Both the position numbers and the translations under genes were made by a program. Positions 19,392 through 29,835 of a DNA stretch of 64,000 nt are shown one piece after another (the stretch's first letter is position 1; every line of letters begins with the position of its first letter). The stretch spans positions 1 to 64,000 of the forward strand of contig JAUTDX010000062.1 of NCBI GenBank assembly GCA_030844895.1, given 5' to 3'. The notes beneath the pieces were generated by a model. That model worked only from the letters and a program-made list of their open reading frames with translations. It did no database searches and was not told the DNA's origin. This DNA is from Ambrosia x helenae. Its lineage: Eukaryota; Streptophyta; Magnoliopsida; Asterales; Asteraceae.

Positions 19392-22391
19392 ATGTCCGCG
19401 AACCCCGGGTCTTCTGGTGATCTTTCTGACGAGGAGCGAAGGCGCCTAAGGAGAAGCGAGAGGATTAGACTTCATAAGTTGTGTCTTGTTTCTGATATTC
19501 TTATTTCTGCTCCTATAGTTGAGGTCCCAATCGACGAGGCGAGGCACGATCTGGCTGACGACGAGGGGTCGGAAGCCCACAGTGACATTATCAAGGCGGA
19601 CAACGACATTCCGCTGAATGATAGTGGTCGTCCAGGAGGAGATGGACTGGCGCCGAGTATTGTCCAGCCGGCTATTTTAGGGATGGCAAAAAAACCCGAG
19701 CCCGAAGGGTATACCCGAAACCCGAAGCATTTGGGACGGGCATACCCGATACCCGACGGGTATGGGACGGGTTTGGTATTGGAAAAAAAAATATTTCGCG
19801 GGTATGGAACGGGTATGGTATTAGGTGATACCCGACCCGATTACCCGAAACTACAAACCCGTCTACCCGAAACATATACCCGGATTTTAAGTTATATATA
19901 TATATATATATATATCTCTTCTTAACTATTTTTTTAGTAATATTTCATTCTAATAGGTTCATTGTTTAAAAAATAAACTTTTCATTTAAAATATATATTC
20001 TAATAACATTATTATTTATATGCTATGAAATATAAAAGAAAGTTTTCAAAATTCATACTATAATATATATTTACATTTTAAATGTTTTAAATATTATTAT
20101 GGTAATGATGATATATATGTTACTTATTACAATTTCATTTATTCTAGATTTTTTAAGACATAAGACTATAAAAGAAAATAAAAAAAATATATACATGCAA
20201 ATACCAACGGGTATACCCGATACCCGCGGGTATACTCTATACCCGATGGGTAATACCTGATAAAACCCGACGGGTAATGGAACGGGTATGGTATGAGATT
20301 TTATAACCGGGTATGGGTATGGTATTAGCCAAACCCGACCCATACCCGACCCGTTGCCATCCCTAGGCTATTTTGGCTGACCATTTCGAGATCAAATCCA
20401 GTATCGTGAATATGATACAAAACTCGGTGCAATTCGGTGGACTGGAGCATGAGGACCCAGGCCGACATATTGCTGCATTCTTAGAGGTTTTAGCCACCTT
20501 TAAGATGACGGGCATCTCCAATGATGCTATCCGTCTGAGACTCTTCCCATTCTCACTGCGGGACAAAGCCTGGACTTGGCTTCTGTCACACCCCGCGGAG
20601 TCGATCACGACCTGGGCAGAGTTATCCCAACAATTCATGCAGCAGTACTTTCCTCCTGAAAAGACACAAAAATTGAGGAATCGCATCATGACATTTCGTC
20701 AGGATGACGAGGAATCATTGTACACTGCGTGGGAGAGATTCAAAGACCTACTCTTAAGTGTCCCGCACCATGAGCTTTCCAAAAGACATTTGGTGCACAC
20801 GTTCTATCAGGGGCTCGGGTATGACTCTCAGGAACGCCTTGATGTATATGCTGGGGGAGACATCGGAACAAAGTCCACTAATGAAGCATGGGCCATTATT
20901 GAGAAGGCGTCCCAGAATTCTAAATCTCGAAAGAGTGACCGATCAAGGTCTTCGTCTGACCGATCGGGTGTACATGTCGTGGATAACTACACGACCATTT
21001 CTGCACAGATTGAGGCGCTGACTACGAGATTTGACAGATCTCAACAAAGCGTAGCCCAGGCCCAATGTCTGTGTAAGCAGTGCGGGGTATCTCACGAGCC
21101 TGGCTCGTGTGCTCAGGGGGTTATGTATATTGGCCACGAGGATGTGGCTTACATGGGTAATCAGTCGAGACCCAAAAATAACCCCTACAGTAATACTTAC
21201 AATCCGGGATGGAGAAACCACCCAAACTTTGGGTGGAGATCTGGTACTTCTAACAAGAACCCTCTCGGATTTCAGCAGAGAGCCGCCGTACCACACCAAT
21301 CCCACCAATCCTAACAGTCCCAACAACAACAGCCTTACCAATCTCATGGCCAATCCTACCAATCCAGACCGAACCAGCACCAGAACCAGGGCGCCGGGGG
21401 CAGTTCCCAGCAGCACGCCTAGGGCGGTACGTCTAGGTTGGAGGAAATGATGTCTCAACTCCTCACCAACACAACAAATTCCAATCAAATTGCTGAGCAG
21501 CGCTACCAGCAACACGAGGAGCACTTCTCCAATTACGAGGGAGAGATGAGGGGCCAAAAGGCATCCATGCAGGCCATTGAAAACAAGGTAGGCCAGATGG
21601 CGAAGATGATGTCTGAGAGACAGCAGGGCAATCTCCCGGGCAACACTGAGCCTAATCCAAGGGGGCATGTAAATGCCATTATGACGAGGAGTGGTAAAAC
21701 CACGGGACCTGACACATCGGGCTCACCACCGATCACTGAGACGGTTCAGACTGAGTCTTCGGACGAGGTGCACGCTAGGCGAGTCCCAGCAAGTACAGCA
21801 CGGTTTCCGAAGCCAGTCACTGACTACACTCCTCCTGTTCCATACCCTGGCAGACTTAGGAAACAAAAAGACGAGGCCCAATACGGGAACTTTCTTGAGC
21901 TATTCAAACAGCTACATATAAACATCCCGTTTGTGGAGGCCTTGGCCCAGATGCCTAAGTATGCCAAATTCCTGAAGGACATCCTCACCAATAAGCAAAA
22001 ACTTGAGGACCTGTCCTGTGTACTCTTGAACGAGAACTTCTCTGCAATTCCGCAGAATAGACTGCCCATAAAGATGGGAGATCCAGGTAGTTTCACCATC
22101 CCTTGTCTGATAGGGAACATGTCTATCAGTAATGCACTGGCAGACTTGGGTGCGAGCATTAACCTTATTCCTTATAAGGTTTTTGAGAAGCTGGATCTGG
22201 GTGAGCCTTTACCCACCAGGATGAGTATTCGTCTTGCTGATCGTTCGATCAAATATCCTCGGGGATTTGTTGAGAATATGCTTGTCAAAATTGACAAATT
22301 TGTATTCCCGTTGGATTTTGTCATCCTTGATATGGATGAGGACTCTAAAGTGCCTCTGATCCTCGGACGTCCTTTCCTTAAACATGGCTAG
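19392..22391 (+). pseudogene. gag: gag and protease of G2 (interrupted by MITE, nonsense mutations)
   Basis: The Athila-type Gag starts at ATG 19392 (SANPGSSGDLSDEERRR). The capsid core downstream of the MITE shows HEDPGRHIAAFLEV, AWTWLLS, FPPEKT and YQGL. The protease segment shows ALADLGASINLIP and VPLILGRPFL near the 3' end. All parts share one frame. The MITE plus its duplication is 696 bp, a multiple of three, but contains stops. Further stops lie at 21312-21314 and 21420-21422. A 1-nt shift at about 22380 separates it from pol. Confidence 0.88.
19678..20365. mobile_element. hAT-type MITE in G2 gag
   Basis: Termini TAGGGATGGCAA and TTGCCATCCCTA are inverted repeats. The 8-bp duplication ggctattt is perfect (19670-19677 and 20366-20373), as in hAT elements. 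The ends are packed with ACCCG / CGGGT words (tacccgacccg), while the middle (19890-20200) is A/T-rich with a TA run. It has no coding capacity. It inserted after gag formed, since the gag frame continues on both sides. Confidence 0.9.
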
Positions 22392-25300
22392 GACGATTGT
22401 TGACGTGGCTGCGGGCCAAATCACACTCCGGGTGAATGATGAGCATGTGACTTTTGATGTTCAGAGGTCGATGCGTCATCCCGAGAGTCAGGATAACACA
22501 CTATACTATCTTGATATAGTAGACCAGTGTGTCAGTTCTCACTTTCTAGGCGCGATAGAGGGGGATGTTTCAGGCACACAACTGTTGTGTGGGGACTTAG
22601 ATGGCATTATGAAGGAGGGCCATAGAGATGAGCAGCCGGTCTATCAGATCAGTGATGATAGTTCCCAAAGCCCGGGGCGTTTCGTGGAGATTGAGCGTAA
22701 GGAGAGTGATAAGTCGAAGCCGTCTGTTGAGGATCCACCGTCTTTGGAGCTAAAGGAGCTCCCACCGCATCTGGAGTATGCATTTCTTGACGAGGAGGGT
22801 CGTCTGCCTGTTATCATTTCATCTTCTCTATCTGCAGTTGAAAAGAGCGAGTTGTTGCGTATACTGAAACTTCATAAGAAGGCAATCGCCTGGAAGATCA
22901 TGGACATCAAGGGGATTAATCCCTCATTCTGTACTCATAAAATCTTGATGGAAGATGTCCATAAGCCTTCTGCGCAGCACCAGAGGTGTTTGAACCCGAA
23001 CATGCAAGAAGTTGTTAAGTCCGAGGTCATTAAATTGCTTGATGCTGGATTGATATATCCGATCTCGGATTCTGTTTGGGTTAGTCCTGTGCACGTCGTG
23101 CCCAAGAAGGGTGGCATGACGGTGGTTACAAATGATAGGAATGAATTGATTCCTACGAGGACTGTCACGGGGTGGAGAGTGTGCATTGACTACCGCAAGC
23201 TTAATGACGCCACCCGCAAGGATCACTTCCCGCTTCCATTCATCGATCAGATGTTGGAACGACTGTCGGGGAAGTTGTATTATTGTTTCCTTGATGGTTT
23301 CTCTGTATACTTTCAGATCCCTATCGATCATGTGGACCAGGATAAGACGACTTTCACATGACCTTTTGGCACATTCGCCTACAGGCGTATGCCATTCGGG
23401 TTGTGCAATGCGCCGGCAACCTTCCAGCGTTGCATGGTTGCCATATTTCATGACATGATCGAGGACTCCATGGAGGTATTCATGGATGATTTTTCAGTCT
23501 TCGGGAGTTCATTCGATCATTGTCTAGGGAATCTGGAGCGGATGCTTCAGAGGTGCGAGGAGACCAGTCTTGTGCTCAACTAGGAAAAATGCCACTTCAT
23601 GGTGAAGGAAGGAATAGTCCTGGGGCATAAGGTATCCCAAAGTGGGTTGGAGGTTGACCCGGCCAAAATAGATATCATTTCTAGGCTCCCTCCACCCTCC
23701 TCTGTCAGAGCGATCCGCAGCTTTTTGGGTCATGCGGGTTTTTACAGGCGATTCATCAAAGACTTCTCAAAAATCGCCCGTCCGATGACCCGTCTGTTGG
23801 AAAAGGATGCACCGTTTGTGTTTGGTGCAGAATGTGTGAAAGCCTTCGGGCTTTTAAAGTGTTTGCTTGTGGAGGCCCCTAGATTGGTAGCACCCGACTG
23901 GGAGCTGCCATTCGAGATTATGTGCGACGCGAGTGACTTCGCAATAGGGGCGGTCTTAGGACAGCGGAAGGACAAGCACTTCCACCCGATCTACTACGCT
24001 AGCAAGACTCTTCATGATGCTCAGGAGCATTATACCACGACTGAGAAGGAGCTTCTAGCTGTAGTGTTTGTATTCGACAAGTTTAGATCTTATTTAGTGC
24101 TGTCGAAGACCATTGTCTATACGGACCATGCAGCGATCCGATACCTTTTTAGCAAACAGGACGTGAAACCGCGCCTGATTAGGTGGCTCCTGTTGCTGCA
24201 GGAGTTCGATATAGAGATTCAGGACAAGAAGGGTGCCCTGAATGTTGCTGCTGACCATCTGTCCAGACTCGAGCATGAAGATGCCGAGAACTCCGTGTGG
24301 GATACCATTAATGACAATTTTCCCCACGAGTTCTTGATGAGCGTCGAGTCGGTGGAAGATGTATCGCCATGGTTTGCGGATTTTGCGAAATACCTCGCGT
24401 GCGGGATACTTATCAAAGGAATTTCGCACCAGCAAAAGAGGAAGTTCTTCACGGACCTCAAGCATTACTTCTGGGACGACCCATTTTTGTTCCGGGTCGG
24501 GGCGGATCAGCTGATTCGCCGTTGCGTGTTCGGGGTAGAGGCGGCGCAAATCTTGCGCGATTGTCACGAGGGGCCTACCGGAGGTCACCATGGAGCGAAT
24601 TACACTGCTAAGAAAGTGTTAGACTCTAGGTTTTACTGGCCCACACTCTTTCGTGACTCTCAGATATTGGTCGGTGCATGTGATTCGTGCCAGAGGGCGA
24701 CGAACATATCGGCACGCGACCAAATGCCGCAGAACCCCATCCAAGTCTGTGAAGTCTTTGACATTTGGAGCATTGACTTCATGGGACCATTCCCCTCCTC
24801 ACGGGGCAATAGATATATACTCGTGGCAGTTGATTACGTGTCAAAGTGGGCCGAGGCGCAAGCCTTACCCACAAATGATGCCCGAGTTGTAGTGAGGTTT
24901 GTTAGAAGCTTGTTCTCGCGGTTTGGTGCCCCGAAGGCACTAATTAGTGACCGTGGTACGCATTTCTGCAATGCGCAGCTTGATCGCGCGTTAGCACGTT
25001 ATGGTGTCCACCACAGGTTATCCACCCTGTATCATCCACAGACAAGTGGACAGGTGGAGGTCACTAACCGTGGATTGAAGCGAATCCTTGAGCGGTCAGT
25101 TAATCAAAACCGCAAGGATTGGTCGGACAAGCTCGATGACGCGTTATGGGCCTTTAGGACTGCCTACAAGACGCCTATTGGGACGACTCCCTTTCGGCTT
25201 GTCTTTGGCAAGGTGTGTCATCTCCCTGTCGAGTTAGAACATAGGGCATTCTGGGCTCTTAAAACAGCGAATTTGGATCTTAAAACCGGCGGTGAGACCC

Positions 25301-25656
25301 GTTTCTTGCAGATCCATAAGCTAAAAGAGCTTAGGCAGCAAGCCTATGAGAGCTCGATGTTATACAAAGAGCGCACGAAGAGATTGCACGACAGTCGCCT
25401 TAAACACCGAAAAGATTTTCATGTAGGCGACTTGGTCCTGCTTTACAACTCACACCTGCGTCTCTTTCCAGGAAAGTTGAAATCCCGATGGACAGGACCG
25501 TACACCGTTAAGGAAGTATATCCTTACGGAACTGTCTCAATTGAAAATTCAGAGGGTTTGACTTTCAAAGTCAACGGTCATCGCCTTAAAGTCTACATTG
25601 ACGGACCGGTTGACCAATCCGTGGAGGTAATCGACCTCTACGCCCGACACACTTAA
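22384..25656 (+). pseudogene. pol: pol of G2: RT, RNase H, integrase (two nonsense codons)
   Basis: One reading frame covers the whole region with TGA at 23359-23361 (a Cys position before PFGTFAYRRMPFG) and TAG at 23581-23583 (a Trp position). RT motifs: WRVCIDYRKLNDATRKDHFP, MPFGLCNAPATFQ, and the catalytic FMDDFSVFG. RNase [34 protein letters not shown]. Integrase: [10 protein letters not shown] and CDSCQR finger, core Asp in WSIDFMGPF, Asp in ISDRGTHF, Glu in [11 protein letters not shown]. The C-terminus ends VIDLYARHT. Catalytic residues are intact; only the two stops and the upstream shift break it. Confidence 0.93.
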
Positions 25657-25924
25657 TAAGTGTAGGGAAGTCTAGCTAGCGACTCGTTAATAAATATAGC
25701 ACGGCGTGTGTGGGCGCGCCAAAGGGGTAAATTTGTAATTAGTGTAAATATTTATTGCTTTAAATAGTTTAACGTTGTTTTGAGTTATGTGCAGGTTCGT
25801 ACGAGTATGATCAGAGCCGGAAGGAGCAATGGAGCGCAAACAGTCGCCAAACAGGTTAAACTTAGTTAAAATGATGTTTTCGGACAAAATGGAACACTTG
25901 CAGCCTCAAAACTACACATCTGCG

Positions 25925-26092
25925 GGTCGTGCACGGTCAAGCGCACTGCCGTGCAGCTGACCGTGCATGACCCAATGCAGTGGGGCTGCAAGGGGTAGTG
26001 CGAAGGATGTGCACGGTCATGCGCACGACCGTGCAGCAGACCGTGTGGGCCAAAAAGCCCAGCCCAATTTCATGGGTATTTAAACATCCTTA
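25925..26092 (+). promoter_or_regulatory. Inferred internal promoter of the G2 envelope-position ORF
   Basis: After pol the LTR word returns: cgtgcacggtc, cgcactgccgtgcag, accgtgcatg, gtgcacggtcatgcgcac and accgtgcag at 25928-26045. TATTTAAA follows at 26085-26092. This mirrors the array-TATA order of the G2 LTR and of the C1 internal promoter. Confidence 0.45.
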
Positions 26093-26212
26093 ACTTCATA
26101 ACCCTAAAACATATGCACTACCAGCCGCACCCTCGTTCCACGCTTCAAAAAAACCAATTGTTCAACATCATTAGCCTAGAATCTTCACTCCTTTCCTTCC
26201 AAATCAACCAAG

Positions 26213-26662
26213 GTACGAATCCCTTCATAATTTTGCACTTGTATTTTGAATTTTTAGATTAGATCTGTCCTATTTTCGTATTTTAGGGCAAGATTTGGGG
26301 GTTTTCTTGATATTGAAACCGAGCACACCCAGGCCCAAATCACTATTAATATGAGTTTATTTGAAACGTTTGAGAGATTTGGGTGCTTTTGTTTGAAAAT
26401 TTTTGAAAACCTGGAGCTGTGCACGGTCAGCTGCATGGTCGTGCGCCAGACCGTGCGTGCCGAGAAATTTGGCTGCACTGCCATGCACAAAGCAATGCAG
26501 TCTCTGAGCTGACCAAAGACCAAAGGTGCACGGCCATGCACTTTAGGCGCACGGCCGTGCATCAGCTACAGATTCAGGTCAGAATTCGCGCAGGTCCGTT
26601 TTGGACATCCGGGACCTCCGTTTTTTGTGTACTAACAGTTGTGTATACATTTTTGCATGCAG
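26213..26662 (+). other. Inferred intron before the G2 envelope-position ORF
   Basis: AAG/GTACGA at 26210-26218 resembles a donor. ttttgcatgcag ending at 26662 resembles an acceptor. The 450-nt interval contains a second GTGCACGG array (26416-26560). Its last part, 26526-26559, nearly repeats the end of the LTR array at 17495-17530. Confidence 0.42.
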
Positions 26663-27808
26663 ATCGCCCATGCCTACCTAGGGTTCGACAACCGAGACAA
26701 ATGGGAAGGACCATGCATCGACAAATTCATGAAGCTTTGGGGCCGGAGGAACTCATTTGGTGTTCCTATTCGTCTCAACTTGGACCTACTCACCACGCTG
26801 AATCAGCGTGAAAGATATGATGGATTTGTCTCGCCGAATATGGCGAAGCTGCTGAGCATAAACCAGCCTGTCTACAGGGAAATTACGATTGAGTTCTTAT
26901 CATCCTTCTCCTACAAGAAACCAAAGGAGGGGCTGTATAAGGACTTCCATGAGAAAGACATTCGGTTTAGGCTTTGTGGGAAATGGTACCATTGGTCGGT
27001 TTCGCGACTGGGAAGGAAGCTCGGGATCTATGAGCATTTGGAGACCAACTCCGAAGATTTTTGTGGGATCCACAGTTTCGTGGACAATGACGAGCGGGCT
27101 GCGTTTTGGGCATCGATTGCCGTTGGTATACCTTATAATCCGAGGTCTGCCAAGGTAACTAGGATTAAGTACCCGCTACTCCGCCAATTGCACCATGTTT
27201 TCAGCCACACTATCTGTGGCCGAAAGGACAGTTTGGGGAACTGTCCCACTCCCGATCTTCTCTTTTTGTATCATTTTTACAAGGGTGCCCCGTTGAACTT
27301 GGCCGCACGGATGGCCGAGTTCTTTCTTACTGCTGGGGGCACCAAGGACGGGAGCGAGATTCATGGGGGAGAGTACGTCACCCAGATCGCTGAGGCATTG
27401 GGAGTTCCGACCGACGAGGTCAAGGCCACATTGACATTGGTAACTAATGGGGTTATGCTGGATCTTAGATCACTTAGGGCTCAGAACCTGCTAGCTGACA
27501 CGGACGGGGGTCCACGCCTAATTAGCCAGCACATTATATGGGACCCCGTACCACTAGAGGAGGAGGACGAGGAGATGCATGAGCAGCACGCAGGAGGCGG
27601 TGGTGACGCACCACACGACTCTCCACACCTCTCGCCTCAACACTTCCAGCCCCAGGACCAGCAGTGGCCTCCCGGCATCCCGACATACCCTGAGTTCTAC
27701 CAGCGATTCCAGACGATGGAGCTGAACATGCACAACATCGGTGCAAACCAGGTGCAGATCAGACAGGACCAGCAGTACATGTGGTCCACTATGGATCGTG
27801 TGCAGTAG
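26657..27808 (+). CDS. Athila ORF1-like protein of G2 (envelope position)
   Basis: An open frame of about 383 codons starts from the first in-frame ATG at 26657. That ATG overlaps the inferred acceptor, so the true start could be the later Met in DKFMKLWG. Recognisable features are AHAYLGFDNRDKWEGP, YREITIEFLSSF, KWYHWSVSRLGRKLGIYE, LRQLHHVFSHTICGRKDS and TPDLLFLYHFYKG. These belong to the plant retroelement family annotated as Athila ORF1 or putative plant transposon protein. The C-terminus is acidic, then His/Gln/Pro-rich. I see no membrane segment. No stop interrupts it, unlike gag and pol of the same element. Function is unknown. Confidence 0.78.
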   Translation: MQIAHAYLGFDNRDKWEGPCIDKFMKLWGRRNSFGVPIRLNLDLLTTLNQRERYDGFVSPNMAKLLSINQPVYREITIEFLSSFSYKKPKEGLYKDFHEKDIRFRLCGKWYHWSVSRLGRKLGIYEHLETNSEDFCGIHSFVDNDERAAFWASIAVGIPYNPRSAKVTRIKYPLLRQLHHVFSHTICGRKDSLGNCPTPDLLFLYHFYKGAPLNLAARMAEFFLTAGGTKDGSEIHGGEYVTQIAEALGVPTDEVKATLTLVTNGVMLDLRSLRAQNLLADTDGGPRLISQHIIWDPVPLEEEDEEMHEQHAGGGGDAPHDSPHLSPQHFQPQDQQWPPGIPTYPEFYQRFQTMELNMHNIGANQVQIRQDQQYMWSTMDRVQ

Positions 27809-29287
27809 GATGTCAGGCACAGCTTTGAGTACCTCTTTGTCGGGTTAGAGTAGGTGCATCTGGGTTATTTCAGGAACCCTCCCTTATTCCCTTATGGTGC
27901 TCCTGGCGACCAGCCAGGAAGCTCCGGTCAGCACCACGGGGACGACGCCGACCAGTAGCCGCGACCATCTCATGCATGCAGTTGTTAGTACTTCTTTTAT
28001 TTATGCTTTCAGTACTTTATTTTCGGGTCTGCGTACCCAAGACTTTTTAGTATTTGTAGTTGAACTATTTCTTTTCAGTATTTCAGTATGTTAGTTTATT
28101 TTATTTTAGTTTAGTTTTGTGGATGTGAATGATGGGTTTGATGAGTTTGTTTGTGTCAAGAATGTTGATTATGCAGGTAACTGGCGAGCACCGTTATCGG
28201 GGCTCATACCGTCCATTTACCCGGGCGTTTCTTCGACACGAGGGGAGTATTATTCTCCTTTTTCCCACTATAGATAGCTACTTCATAAACGCTTTCTATT
28301 GTCACATTGGAGACAATGTGAATTTCAAAGCTGTGCCTGAGGGGATTATATCTTATATCTCGTTTGTCCTCTTGTATGTGTATATATATATCTAAAAAAA
28401 CCTTATAAGTAAATATATGTATATATATATATTCATACAAACATCAAGCCTAACTAATTTTTGATAAAGATAACTTGAGGCGCGACAAACAGATGAGATA
28501 CGAGCGTGTTAGATTCGTACACTTGCACTCATTTCCTTCCGGTTACGTGAGCGTTTGAGCCTTATAATAGATTACATTACATTTCTTTGACATGCTTGCG
28601 AGTGAGCCGGATGTTTTGTGCAATTTAGAACTTGTCATCAGTATACTTGTTTAGATCAGATATGTGTGACACTGTACGAATATGATTGAGGCATTTAGGA
28701 TACCCTTTTGATTTAGCCATTTCTTTTCGTTCTATCTGTTTCCTGCACCCATATGTTATCCACTAGTCAACCATGTTGAACCTAATCCCGTGTTTTTCTT
28801 ATTTACCACACCATTTCACCACTAAACCAAATAGCCTTTTTCTTTTAAACCTTTTGTGTTAAAGCTCGGTTTAGGTTATTGTTTGACTAGTTTTTATGTT
28901 GTAAATAGTTTGTTTTCGGGTTTATATATTTAGAACCCGTATGTTGATTATATATCAGTTTCAGTCCAGTATATATATATATATATCATAGATATATATG
29001 TTATAAAAAATCCAGAAAAATAGAACACCCCAAAATAGGGTGAATTAGCAGTATCCGAGCAGTTTTTAGAGCTTTAAAGTTAGAAATTATAAGTTAGCTC
29101 GATTTAAAATAAAAATTGCCTATATTCGCGTTTGTGTTGTACAGTTGAAGTAGTTGATATTAGTTAGACATAATCGCCGAGTTTTAGCCGATTTGTCACT
29201 TTAAATATCCATTCCATACCCTTACCTATGCCTAATATTACAACCCGTACAAGTCCTCTTGATTTGTGCCTTTTCACACGTTAGTTG
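27809..29287 (+). other. G2 3' untranslated region, first part
   Basis: No gene is supported. tcacattg/caatgtga at 28302-28321 is a perfect 8-bp inverted repeat with a GAGA loop. T-rich and TATA-repeat sequence follows (28380-28440, 28970-29000). It is cut at 29287 by C2 and resumes at 36396. Confidence 0.6.
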
Positions 29288-29822
29288 TGTATGCGCTTAG
29301 GATCGTCAAATCTACAAAGAGATTGATCAAACAAGTTTGATTCAGGTGCGGAATCCCTAAATCAATCACGATTATGATAATCAAACAATCAAAACACAGA
29401 AATCATCTTTCAAAGCTTTTTCTCATTCATAAACAACTTGAATTACACGTTTTAATAATGTTTACAATCAAATCTAACGTGAAAATAAGTTGACACAAAC
29501 ACTAGGGAGAGACACAAAACAGGATGGAATAAAATGACAAACAACTAACTTTCAAAAATTGCTTAACCTATTTATAGGCCTGCACATTCGCCCATATTGC
29601 ATGGTCGAATGTGCAGGTTCGCCCAAACACATTGGTCGAACCAAGCATGACATAACAATTAATTCTACATTCGCACTCCAGTCTCTCCTTCGTACTCTTT
29701 CACTCCTTCGCACTTATCAAATTCTTCATTCGCCCAGATATTATCTCCTTCGCCCATTCGATAATCAACAAAACACATGTTAATTGTAATCCAAAGCATT
29801 AGTCGCACAAAATGCATCTACA
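29288..29822 (-). repeat. 3' LTR of C2
   Basis: Minus-strand LTR of the C1 family. The TATA box (minus) is at 29570-29576. The hairpin arms cctgcacattcg / cgaatgtgcagg at 29579-29616 have a different loop from C1. The CGAA-word array spans 29579-29765. Confidence 0.93.
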
Positions 29823-29824
29823 AA

Positions 29825-29833
29825 CTCCCCCTC
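29825..29833 (-). other. Polypurine tract of C2
   Basis: gagggggag on the minus strand, two bases from the LTR edge, identical to C1. Confidence 0.82.
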
Positions 29834-29835
29834 GA

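Noticed and set aside
20943..21668. 241-aa minus-strand open frame
   Set aside because: It is antisense to G2 gag and has no recognisable motif.
22374..22391. Programmed frameshift between G2 protease and RT
   Set aside because: A 1-nt offset exists, but with other stops in the element simple decay is more likely and no slippery site is evident.
24094..24591. 165-aa minus-strand open frame
   Set aside because: Antisense shadow of G2 RNase H and integrase.
26419..26811. 130-aa open frame before the G2 ORF
   Set aside because: Different frame from the conserved ORF, spans the inferred intron, and its N-terminus is the GTGCACGG array.
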